Below, piece by piece: positions 14,070 through 20,292 of a stretch of DNA of 20,292 bases; position 1 is the stretch's first letter; each line of letters starts with the position of its first letter. The notes under the pieces are model-generated. The model searched no databases. It was not told the origin of the DNA and saw nothing but the letters and a program-made list of their open reading frames with translations. The stretch is from Patulibacter sp040675535 (lineage in GTDB: Bacteria; Actinomycetota; Thermoleophilia; Solirubrobacterales; Solirubrobacteraceae): positions 1-20,292 of the forward strand of contig NZ_JBFAPC010000104.1 in NCBI RefSeq assembly GCF_040675535.1, given 5' to 3'. The position numbers were made by a program, and so were the translations under genes.

Positions 14070-14076
14070 CGCGGGC

Positions 14077-15198
14077 ATGAAGATTCGCGCCGCCGTCCTG
14101 GAGCAGTTCGGGGAGCCCCTCGTGGTCCAGGACGTCGACCTCGCCGCGCCGAAGCAGGGCGAGGTCCTCGTGCGGCTGCACGCCTGCGGGGTCTGCCACA
14201 CCGACCTGTACACGGCGTCGGGCGCGGACCCCACGGGCTACGCGCCGTGCGTGCTCGGGCACGAGGGCGCCGGCGTCGTCGAGTCCGTCGGGCCCGGCGT
14301 CGACTCGCTCGTGAAGGGCGACCACGTCGTCACGCTGTTCGCGCCCGAGTGCGGCGAGTGCCTGCACTGCCGCTCCGGCCGCACCAACCGCTGCCTGGCG
14401 ATCCGCGACCAGCAGGGCAACGGCTACCTGCCCGACGGCACGACCCGCCTGTCGCGCGACGGTGCCGAGCTCCGACACTTCATGGGTACGTCGACGTTCG
14501 CCGAGTACACGGTGATGCCCGAGATCGCGCTGGCCAAGATCGACAAGGCCGCGCCGCTGGACGGGGCCTCGATCTTCGCGTGCGGCCTCTCCACCGGCCT
14601 CGGCGCGGCGATCTACACCGCCGACGTGCAGCAGGGATCGACGGTCGCGGTCTTCGGCTGCGGGCTCGTCGGCCTCGGCGCGATCGCCGGCGCCCGGATC
14701 GCCGGCGCCGCGCGGATCATCGCGGTCGACCTCGCTCCCGGCCGCCTGGAGATGGCCCGCCACCACGGCGCCACCGACCTGATCGACCCGGCGAAGCTGC
14801 CGGACGGCGAGGACGCGGTCTCGGCCGTCAAGGGCATGACCGACGGCTTCGGCGCCGAGTACACCTTCGAGGCGACCGGCAACGTGCAGGTCATGCAGCA
14901 GTCCGTCGAGGCCGCCCGCGAGGCCTGGGGCCTCGCGACGATGATCGGCGTCGCCGGCAAGGGCGAGACGCTCGACATCGTCCCGCGCTTCCTGATCACC
15001 GGCCGGCGCGTCACGGGCTCGTCCTTCGGCGGCGTCCGAGGCCGCACCCAGGTGCCGCAGCTCGTCGACCGCTGGCTCCGGGGCGACGTCGACGTCCCGG
15101 CGCTGCTCTCCCACCGCATCACGCTGGACGAGGTCAACACGGGCTTCGACCTGATGCACCACCAGGACGGCATCCGCACGATCATCGGGTTCGACTGA
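14077..15198 (+). CDS. Zinc alcohol dehydrogenase, class III / S-(hydroxymethyl)mycothiol dehydrogenase type
   Basis: A 373-aa medium-chain dehydrogenase. Catalytic zinc ligands are Cys40, His62 and Cys169; the structural zinc is held by Cys92, Cys95, Cys98 and Cys106 (PECGECLHCRSGRTNRC). The coenzyme loop is GCGLVGLG (Gly194, Gly196, Gly199), and Asp218 at the end of the second strand (IIAVDLAPGR) specifies NAD. The segment IFACGLSTGLGAA and the overall length fit the group that oxidises thiol adducts of formaldehyde; in actinobacteria the thiol is mycothiol. A general aryl or allyl alcohol dehydrogenase is possible, since the group is hard to subdivide by eye. It follows the aldo/keto reductase by 61 nt and precedes uracil-DNA glycosylase by 60 nt. 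Confidence 0.92.
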   Translation: MKIRAAVLEQFGEPLVVQDVDLAAPKQGEVLVRLHACGVCHTDLYTASGADPTGYAPCVLGHEGAGVVESVGPGVDSLVKGDHVVTLFAPECGECLHCRSGRTNRCLAIRDQQGNGYLPDGTTRLSRDGAELRHFMGTSTFAEYTVMPEIALAKIDKAAPLDGASIFACGLSTGLGAAIYTADVQQGSTVAVFGCGLVGLGAIAGARIAGAARIIAVDLAPGRLEMARHHGATDLIDPAKLPDGEDAVSAVKGMTDGFGAEYTFEATGNVQVMQQSVEAAREAWGLATMIGVAGKGETLDIVPRFLITGRRVTGSSFGGVRGRTQVPQLVDRWLRGDVDVPALLSHRITLDEVNTGFDLMHHQDGIRTIIGFD

Positions 15199-15244
15199 GT
15201 CGCGTCCGAGGGCTCCGGGCCCGCCGTCGATCCGGGCCGGACGG

Positions 15245-15250
15245 CATCAT
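15245..15250 (+). promoter_or_regulatory. -10-like CATCAT for uracil-DNA glycosylase
   Basis: CATCAT ends 8 nt before GTG 15259. It has A2 and T6 but not T1. Three copies of TCCGGGCC (15214, 15231, 15250) surround it, possibly only GC-rich chance. Confidence 0.3.
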
Positions 15251-15258
15251 CCGGGCCC

Positions 15259-15960
15259 GTGTCCTCCCCCGCGACCGAGCCCCATCCGAACGCCCCCGAC
15301 CTCTCCGGCGTCGTCCCGGTCCCGTGGCAGCCGTACGTCGACCTGCCCGCGCTGCGGCACGTCGAGACGTTCCTCGGCGGCGAGGTCGCGGCCGGGCGGC
15401 GGATCCAGCCCCTGCGGGCCCAGGTCTTCCGGGCGCTCGAGCTCGTCGCGCCCCAGGACGTCCGGATCGTCCTCTGCGGCCAGGACCCGTACCCGGGGCT
15501 GGGCGTCCCGATGGGGCTGGCGTTCTCGGTGCCGCCGACCGCGCCGGTCCCCGGGTCCCTGCGCAACCTGTTCACCGAGCTGCACGCCGATCTCGGGGTC
15601 GACGCACCGCCCGACGGCGACCTCACGCCGTGGGCCCGCCACGGGATGCTGCTGCTGAACGCGTCGCTGACGGTCCGGCCGGGCGCGCCCGGGTCGCACA
15701 CCGGCGCGCGCTGGCCCGCGGTGACGTTCGAGCTGCTCCGGCGCCTGGCCGCCGAGCGCCGCGGGATCGTCTTCCTGGCCCTCGGGCGCGCCGCGCAGAA
15801 CGTCATCGCGAAGCTCCCGCTGGACGGCCACCGCGTCGTCGAGGCCGCCCACCCGTCGCCGATGTCGGTCGCGGCGTTCCGCGGCTCGCGGATCTTCAGC
15901 CGGACCGACGCGGCGCTCCGGGAGCTCGGCGAGCCTGCGTTCCACTGGCCGCTCGTCTAG
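15259..15960 (+). CDS. ung: Uracil-DNA glycosylase, family 1
   Basis: A 233-aa base-excision repair enzyme removing uracil from DNA. The catalytic water-activating loop is VLCGQDPYPG with Asp76; Phe89 in GLAFSV stacks on uracil; Asn134 in GMLLLNASLTVRPG recognises the base; His198 begins HPSPMS, the second catalytic loop; and the end FRGSRIFSRTDAAL matches the family. GQDPYP in place of GQDPYH is normal in actinobacterial enzymes as I recall them. The start is GTG, with a CATCAT -10-like element 8 nt upstream. It lies at the end of a same-strand run after the alcohol dehydrogenase but probably has its own promoter. High genomic GC raises the cost of cytosine deamination, which fits a single well-conserved copy. 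Confidence 0.96.
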   Translation: MSSPATEPHPNAPDLSGVVPVPWQPYVDLPALRHVETFLGGEVAAGRRIQPLRAQVFRALELVAPQDVRIVLCGQDPYPGLGVPMGLAFSVPPTAPVPGSLRNLFTELHADLGVDAPPDGDLTPWARHGMLLLNASLTVRPGAPGSHTGARWPAVTFELLRRLAAERRGIVFLALGRAAQNVIAKLPLDGHRVVEAAHPSPMSVAAFRGSRIFSRTDAALRELGEPAFHWPLV

Positions 15961-16106
15961 ATGGGCCCGTCCCGGCGACCCCGACCCGGCGGCCCGCCCG
16001 AGCACCCCGTCCCGTACGGCGGCGGCCGGGCGCATCCGGGCCGACTCGCCCCGCCCGCGCCGTCGACCGCCGTCCGGCGCGCCGCGTCGACCATCCGAGG
16101 ACACGC

Positions 16107-16124
16107 CTCCGCCATCCGGCGGAG
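16107..16124. terminator. Hairpin in the ung-surface protein gap
   Basis: CTCCGCC-atcc-GGCGGAG is a perfect 7-bp stem with a 4-nt loop, 146 nt after the ung stop. It could end the ung transcript, but it is distant and has no T-run. Confidence 0.35.
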
Positions 16125-16232
16125 ACCGAGCGTCCGTCGAGCCGCGGAGCACCCCCGGCGTCTTGCCGCTCGTTGGTATCCCGGCCCCGAAACGTTGTGA
16201 TCTCGGACGAAGGTCCAGAACCCGTGCGGAAC

Positions 16233-16238
16233 TACTGT
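16233..16238 (+). promoter_or_regulatory. -10-like TACTGT for the surface-protein gene
   Basis: TACTGT lies 70 nt before ATG 16309 in the least GC-rich part of the gap. It is only 4 nt before an in-frame GTG at 16243, too close for that GTG to be a comfortable start, which favours a leadered message translated from 16309. Confidence 0.35.
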
Positions 16239-16298
16239 CGGCGTGATCACGGGAGCCGGTGCCCAGCTCCGGGCCGTCTCGCGACCATCACCCGTACC

Positions 16299-16303
16299 GA
16301 AGG
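16299..16303 (+). promoter_or_regulatory. Ribosome binding site GAAGG deciding the surface-protein start
   Basis: GAAGG sits 5 nt before ATG 16309. It is one of the few Shine-Dalgarno-like sites in the window and favours this start over GTG 16243 and ATG 16396 in the same frame. Confidence 0.5.
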
Positions 16304-16308
16304 CCCGC

Positions 16309-19300
16309 ATGTCCCGATCGCAGCGTTCACGCAACCGGCAGCGCCCCCGCGGGCCCCGCACGCGCCTGAACGGCTCCGCGGTCCGCCCTGCGCCCATGGG
16401 CCTCGTGGCGTCCACCCTGCGCTCCGTCCCGCGATCAGCCGGCCGGCGCATACGGGGTCCGATCGCCCTGATCCTCGCGGCGCTGGCGCTCCTCGTCGCA
16501 CTGCCAGCGGCCGCCCAGGCCTCGCAGATCATCGATGTCGCGGTCAGCCGGACGACCGGCACCGACCCCTTCGACCCGGCCGCCGGTCCCGGGTTCGACG
16601 TCAGCGCCACGAACGCGATCGTCCGCAGCAACGACACGGTCGCCTTCAACGTCCAGTTCAACGTCAACGACACCCTCGCGGGGAGCAGCGTCGGCCACAA
16701 CGTCACCATGCACCAGGTGCTGCCGGCCGGGCTGACGTGGACGCGCCTGCCGACGAGCTGCCTGACCTTCGGCGTCACGCCTCCTTCCTCGATCAGCGCC
16801 GACGGGCGGACGATCACCTGCAACGTCGGCGACGTCGAGACGGGTATCGCACGCACGTTCACCCTGACGGCGCAGGCGACCGAGACGGAGAACGGCAAGA
16901 CCCTGACGCCCGGCCCCGGCTCGCTGGCCGTCACCGCCGACGGTGCCACCGGCGGCTCCGCCACCCCGGACCCGGTCGTCATCAGCTCGATCCCGCGCAC
17001 CGACGTCGTCAAGGTCGCCCCGCGGGTCACCGAGGTCGCCAGCGGCGGCGCCGCAGGCGTGCCCGGCTACCTCCTGAAGTACCCGGTGCGCTTCGACATC
17101 CCGGACTTCGGCGGCCGCGGGCTCATCGGCCACGAGCCTCCCAACAAGCTCCTGACGGTCACCGACGACTTCTCCGGCGTCAGCCCGAACGCCGAGTTCG
17201 TCTCCATCGGCGACTCCCTCGGCGGCACGTGGACCGCGGGCCCCGCCGCGGGCCAGAAGGTCCCGCTCTCCGTGACCCTCGCCGACCCGTCGAAGCCGGT
17301 CGTCGACCAGACGCTGGCGTCGACGTTCGTCACGATCTTCGTCCCGCGGAGCGACGTGGAGGGCGCGGGCGGCGCCGGTCCGCCCGGCGGGCGGCGCGAG
17401 ACCGTCAACACGCTGCGCGACCCGGTCGCCACGGGCACCGACGGGACGCCGTCGGTCGGTGAAGACGCGACGAACAACACCGTCAAGGTCGTGCTGAACC
17501 TCAACCCCGACGGCGGCTTCGCGGTGACGAAGCACTACATCGACGTGACGAACAAGGACGGCCGCTACATCCCCGGCGGCGCCAACGTGGACCGCAGCGG
17601 CTTCTCGACGGTCTCGCCCGGGCAGTTCTTCCAGTCCGAGGTCGCCGCGTCGCAGGACAACCCGGCCGCCGGCTACCCGAACTTCGCCGCGTGCGACGTG
17701 TTCGACTCCACGACGCAGGCCGTCTCCGGAGACGGCCCCGCGGCGGACCCCGCCTACGGCAACCACAACCCCGCCTGGATCACCTACAACACCCTCACGG
17801 ACGGCAGCGGCGGGACGCTGACCCGCGGGACCGACTTCATCCTCGAGTACTCGACGGACCCGACGAACACCGACCCGGACGACGCCACCCGCTGGGCCGC
17901 GTTGCGCGCCACCAGCTGCGAGACCGGCGCCTGGTCCACATCGCCGCCGGCCGACGTCTCGACGATCACCAAGGTCCGCGTTCAGTTCCTGAAGACGCCA
18001 CCGCGACAGTTCCTCCTCGGCTTCGCCGTCAACCTCGTGGCCAAGCCGGGCACCACGGGCACGAAGCTCGCGAACTTCGCGCGATTCCGCGTCGAGGGCC
18101 CGGGCGGATTCTGGCTCCCCTCGAACTACTCCCCGATCGACGCCGGTCCGGTCGACCCGACGAAGGCCGCCTACCTCGGCGACCGCCTGCTGCTCTCCAA
18201 CGCGCAGCTGACGATCGCCAAGAAGATCACCGACCCGACGATCCCGGACGAAGAGACGCCGACGGTCACCGCCGGCGACGATGTGCGCTTCAGCCTCCTC
18301 CCCCGCGTGGTCAAGCCGACCCAGACCACCGATACCCGCGTGATGACGGCGAAGGACGTCACCGTCACCGATGTCCTGCCCGCCGGGACCTCGCTGTCGA
18401 CGCTGCCCGGGCACGCGCCGTCCGTCGCCCCGGCCTCGACGACGGTCAAGGGTGACGGGACCACCACGATCGTGTGGAAGATCGGCAACGTCGGGAGCGA
18501 CGAGGCGCGGACGATCGACTACTGGGTCACGGTCGCCCCGAACGCCCTCGGGACCAAGGTCAACCGCGCGGTCGTGGCCAGTCCCGACGATGCCGGGTCC
18601 CTGACGACGCCCCCGACGACCGGATCGGACCCGCACTACGCCGCCCGGACGATCAACGTGGTGGCCGTCGGCGGCATCAAGGTCGAGAAGACCGTCGGCA
18701 GGCCAGTCATCGAGCCGCTCGACGACATCGACTTCACGGTCAAGTACCAGAACCTCGACCTCGTGGCGCGCAACGACATGGACACGATCGACGTCCTGCC
18801 GTTCAACGGCGACGGCACGTCGATCGGGCGTACGCCGGGTCGCAACCCCGGCAGCGCGTTCCACGGCTCCTACGCGCTGCAGGCCGTGACCGTGACCGAC
18901 GGCGAGACGGTCCGCTACACCGACGCCGCCCCGACGGCGATCTTCGCCCGCTACGACCCGTCGCCCGCCGCGGCGGGCGGCGGCGGGTTCGACGTCCTGC
19001 CCGCCGGGAAGGCCTGGTGCACCGCCGCCCAGATCACCGGCGGCGGCGCCGGCTGCCCAGCGTCGATCGGCAGCGCGACGGCGGTGCGCGTGACCCGCAC
19101 GGGCCCGCTCGCCGCCGGTGAGGCCCGGACGTTCCGCTACGTCCTGCGCACCACCGGCAACCGGTCCGGCGACGTCTACGCGAACACCGCCGCGCTGCGC
19201 TCGTCGAGCCTGCTCGTCGGCACGCTCTCCCCCACCCGCACGGTGCGGGTGGTGGCCAGCCGGGTCGGTGACCTCGCCTTCAGCGACGCCAACCGCAACG

Positions 19301-20190
19301 GCCGGCAGGACGCCGGCGAGCCCGGCGTCCCGGGCGTCCGCGCGACGCTGACGGGCACCGACAAGCACGGCCGGGCGATCAACGTCACGACGACGACTGC
19401 CGCGGACGGCCGATACGGCATCACGAGCTCCACGCAGGCCGGCCAGGACGCCGGGGTGCTCGACCTCGTCAGCGGCAACTACCGCGTGACCTTCGACCCG
19501 GCCACGATCCCGGCATCCTCGACGTTCACCACGCCACTGGTCGCCGGGGTCTCCGCTGACCTGAACTCCGACGCCGACCAGACGACGGGCAGCTCGAGCG
19601 TCTTCGGGCTCCCGGACCCGAGCCCGACCGGCGCCGACGGGGCGGACCCGACCTGGGACGCCGGCATCGTCCTGCCGACCCCGCCCCCGCCGCCCCCGCC
19701 GACGCCCACCACCCCGACGACGCCCACGACGCCGACCACGCCGGTGACCACGCCGGTGACGCCGCCGCGCGTCGAGGAGTCCCGCTCCCCGCCGCCGCCC
19801 GTGCTGCAGCTCGTGAAGACGGCGAACAAGGTCAACGTCCTCGCGGGCTCGACCGTGCGCTTCACGCTGCGACTGAAGAACGCCGGCAAGACGGCCGCGA
19901 AGAACGTCAAGCTGTGCGACGTCCTCCCGGACCGGCTGGTCGTGCTCTCCCGCAGCGCGGGCGGCCGCCTGCGCAACGGGCGCCTGTGCTGGACGTTCAA
20001 GACGCTGAAGGCCGGCGCGACGGTCACCCGGACGTTCCTGGCCCGGGTCGACCGCGACGCGCCGACCGGCAAGATCGTCAACAACGCGACGGCGACGCGC
20101 GACGGGTCCAACCGCGTCATCCGGGCCCGCCGGACGATCCACGTCCGCCGCACCCCGCCGCCCCCGACCACCAGCCGCGTCACCGGCTGA
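16309..20190 (+). CDS. Large secreted protein with DUF11-type repeats and an SdrD B-like domain
   Basis: A 1293-aa exported protein. A very basic N-terminus (RSQRSRNRQRPRG) precedes a signal peptide core at about residues 50-71 (ALILAALALLVALP, then AAAQAS). DUF11-like immunoglobulin-fold modules follow: one near 110-200 (VLPAGLTW, then ITCNVGDVETG), one near 630-780 (DVTVTDVLPAGTSLS, then WKIGNVGSDEARTI), one near 785-980, and a last one at 1164-1275 (VRFTLRLKNAGKTAAKNVKL, with Cys pairs LCDVLPD and RLCWTF). Residues ~982-1120 resemble the calcium-binding SdrD B domain (VGDLAFSDANRNGRQDAGEP). A Pro/Thr linker (1122-1163) carries PTTPTTPTTPTTP. There is no LPxTG signal or C-terminal membrane helix, so the protein is either released or held non-covalently. 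Such modules are typical of surface adhesins and structural stalks. It is followed 7 nt later by another exported-protein gene. Confidence 0.85.
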   Translation: MSRSQRSRNRQRPRGPRTRLNGSAVRPAPMGLVASTLRSVPRSAGRRIRGPIALILAALALLVALPAAAQASQIIDVAVSRTTGTDPFDPAAGPGFDVSATNAIVRSNDTVAFNVQFNVNDTLAGSSVGHNVTMHQVLPAGLTWTRLPTSCLTFGVTPPSSISADGRTITCNVGDVETGIARTFTLTAQATETENGKTLTPGPGSLAVTADGATGGSATPDPVVISSIPRTDVVKVAPRVTEVASGGAAGVPGYLLKYPVRFDIPDFGGRGLIGHEPPNKLLTVTDDFSGVSPNAEFVSIGDSLGGTWTAGPAAGQKVPLSVTLADPSKPVVDQTLASTFVTIFVPRSDVEGAGGAGPPGGRRETVNTLRDPVATGTDGTPSVGEDATNNTVKVVLNLNPDGGFAVTKHYIDVTNKDGRYIPGGANVDRSGFSTVSPGQFFQSEVAASQDNPAAGYPNFAACDVFDSTTQAVSGDGPAADPAYGNHNPAWITYNTLTDGSGGTLTRGTDFILEYSTDPTNTDPDDATRWAALRATSCETGAWSTSPPADVSTITKVRVQFLKTPPRQFLLGFAVNLVAKPGTTGTKLANFARFRVEGPGGFWLPSNYSPIDAGPVDPTKAAYLGDRLLLSNAQLTIAKKITDPTIPDEETPTVTAGDDVRFSLLPRVVKPTQTTDTRVMTAKDVTVTDVLPAGTSLSTLPGHAPSVAPASTTVKGDGTTTIVWKIGNVGSDEARTIDYWVTVAPNALGTKVNRAVVASPDDAGSLTTPPTTGSDPHYAARTINVVAVGGIKVEKTVGRPVIEPLDDIDFTVKYQNLDLVARNDMDTIDVLPFNGDGTSIGRTPGRNPGSAFHGSYALQAVTVTDGETVRYTDAAPTAIFARYDPSPAAAGGGGFDVLPAGKAWCTAAQITGGGAGCPASIGSATAVRVTRTGPLAAGEARTFRYVLRTTGNRSGDVYANTAALRSSSLLVGTLSPTRTVRVVASRVGDLAFSDANRNGRQDAGEPGVPGVRATLTGTDKHGRAINVTTTTAADGRYGITSSTQAGQDAGVLDLVSGNYRVTFDPATIPASSTFTTPLVAGVSADLNSDADQTTGSSSVFGLPDPSPTGADGADPTWDAGIVLPTPPPPPPPTPTTPTTPTTPTTPVTTPVTPPRVEESRSPPPPVLQLVKTANKVNVLAGSTVRFTLRLKNAGKTAAKNVKLCDVLPDRLVVLSRSAGGRLRNGRLCWTFKTLKAGATVTRTFLARVDRDAPTGKIVNNATATRDGSNRVIRARRTIHVRRTPPPPTTSRVTG
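19674..19800 (+). repeat. Pro/Thr-rich low-complexity linker in the surface protein
   Basis: Short repeated codons for Pro and Thr (ACCCCGACGACGCCCACG-like units) encode a poly-Pro run then PTTPTTPTTPTTPVTTPVTPP. It separates the SdrD B-like domain from the last DUF11 domain, probably as a rigid spacer, and may vary in length between strains. Confidence 0.75.
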
Positions 20191-20197
20191 GGGCCGG

Positions 20198-20292
20198 ATG
20201 AGCCCGGTCCGCGCCCGCTGGGCCGCCGGGACGGCCGTGGCCGTCCTGGCGGGGCTTGGCGCGCCGGCGGCCGTGGCGGGGTCCGCCCCCGC
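20198..20292 (+). CDS. Start of an exported protein, cut by the window edge
   Basis: ATG 20198 opens a frame of 31 visible codons beginning MSPVRARWAAGTAVAVLAGL and continuing GAPAAVAGSAP. It has two Arg residues, a hydrophobic core and an A-x-A-like cleavage region, as in a signal peptide. GAGGG at 20189-20193 overlaps the upstream stop and is a suitable ribosome site. The 7-nt gap implies one operon with the DUF11 protein, so the product may act with it on the cell surface. Nothing of the mature domain is visible, so the function is unknown. Confidence 0.65.
   Translation, partial: MSPVRARWAAGTAVAVLAGLGAPAAVAGSAP

Larger units (their letters stand above)
15961..16308. other. 348-nt non-coding stretch between ung and the surface-protein gene
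   Basis: I see no gene here. A small plus-strand frame from 15961 codes only Pro/Arg-rich residues and begins directly at the ung stop without a ribosome site. The stretch holds a hairpin (16107-16124), a less GC-rich patch around 16180-16240 and a possible -10 element (16233-16238). Confidence 0.6.

Noticed and set aside
15475..15500. GQDPYP in place of the classic GQDPYH motif of uracil-DNA glycosylase as a possible novelty
   Set aside because: The mycobacterial enzyme, as I recall its sequence, also has GQDPYP, so this is normal for the actinobacterial branch.
15961..16200. A 79-codon frame directly after ung
   Set aside because: Pro/Arg-rich with no ribosome site or -10 hexamer and no codon-position bias; treated as non-coding.
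16435..20142. A 1235-codon open frame antisense to the DUF11 protein
   Set aside because: Low-complexity Arg/Gly/Asp composition and no start context; the sense strand has recognisable domains in order.

Overview
The window is very GC-rich (well above 70% by eye, with almost every codon ending in G or C) and densely coding. Together with start codons placed 6-9 nt after a TANNNT hexamer, a large NAD-glutamate dehydrogenase and a GQDPYP-type uracil-DNA glycosylase, it points to an actinobacterium. A deep-branching soil lineage such as Thermoleophilia/Solirubrobacterales is my best guess, but no marker gene here settles the taxonomy. There are no rRNA, tRNA, CRISPR or insertion-sequence features. 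One 97-base N gap (3838-3934) interrupts the sequence.

Layout. Bases 2-2161 (minus) are one open frame for a very large polytopic membrane protein of unknown family that runs off the left edge. In the first ~75 bases the coding signal flips to the plus strand, which suggests a junction. Next come a DedA membrane protein and an SRPBCC-domain protein in one operon (2271-3779), then the gap and a 62-bp tandem repeat, then a second DedA protein facing them (4831-4151). A membrane-anchored NTF2-like protein (5633-4992) follows, then a zinc-ribbon protein overlapping a GNAT acetyltransferase (5800-6860), a 1177-aa NAD-dependent glutamate dehydrogenase (10477-6944) and a membrane-fused spermidine-synthase-like protein (10632-12182). 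A redox/aldehyde cluster comes next: glutathione-peroxidase-type thiol peroxidase (12677-12186), divergent YghZ-type aldo/keto reductase (12966-14015), zinc alcohol dehydrogenase of the S-hydroxymethyl-thiol type (14077-15198), and then uracil-DNA glycosylase (15259-15960). The right end holds a 1293-aa secreted DUF11/SdrD-B-like protein (16309-20190) and the first 31 codons of another exported protein 7 nt downstream.

The genes are mostly housekeeping or stress functions: lipid-carrier recycling (DedA), nitrogen/carbon balance (GDH), peroxide and aldehyde removal, and base-excision repair. I do not see a convincing new multi-gene system. The most interesting signals are regulatory or structural: a consistent leaderless-promoter architecture at about ten genes against two Shine-Dalgarno-led exported proteins, a two-copy 21-bp-period direct repeat over the second dedA promoter, a GAAC-N4-GTTC palindrome upstream of the thiol peroxidase, the 62-bp tandem repeat at the assembly gap, and the strand switch at the left edge.
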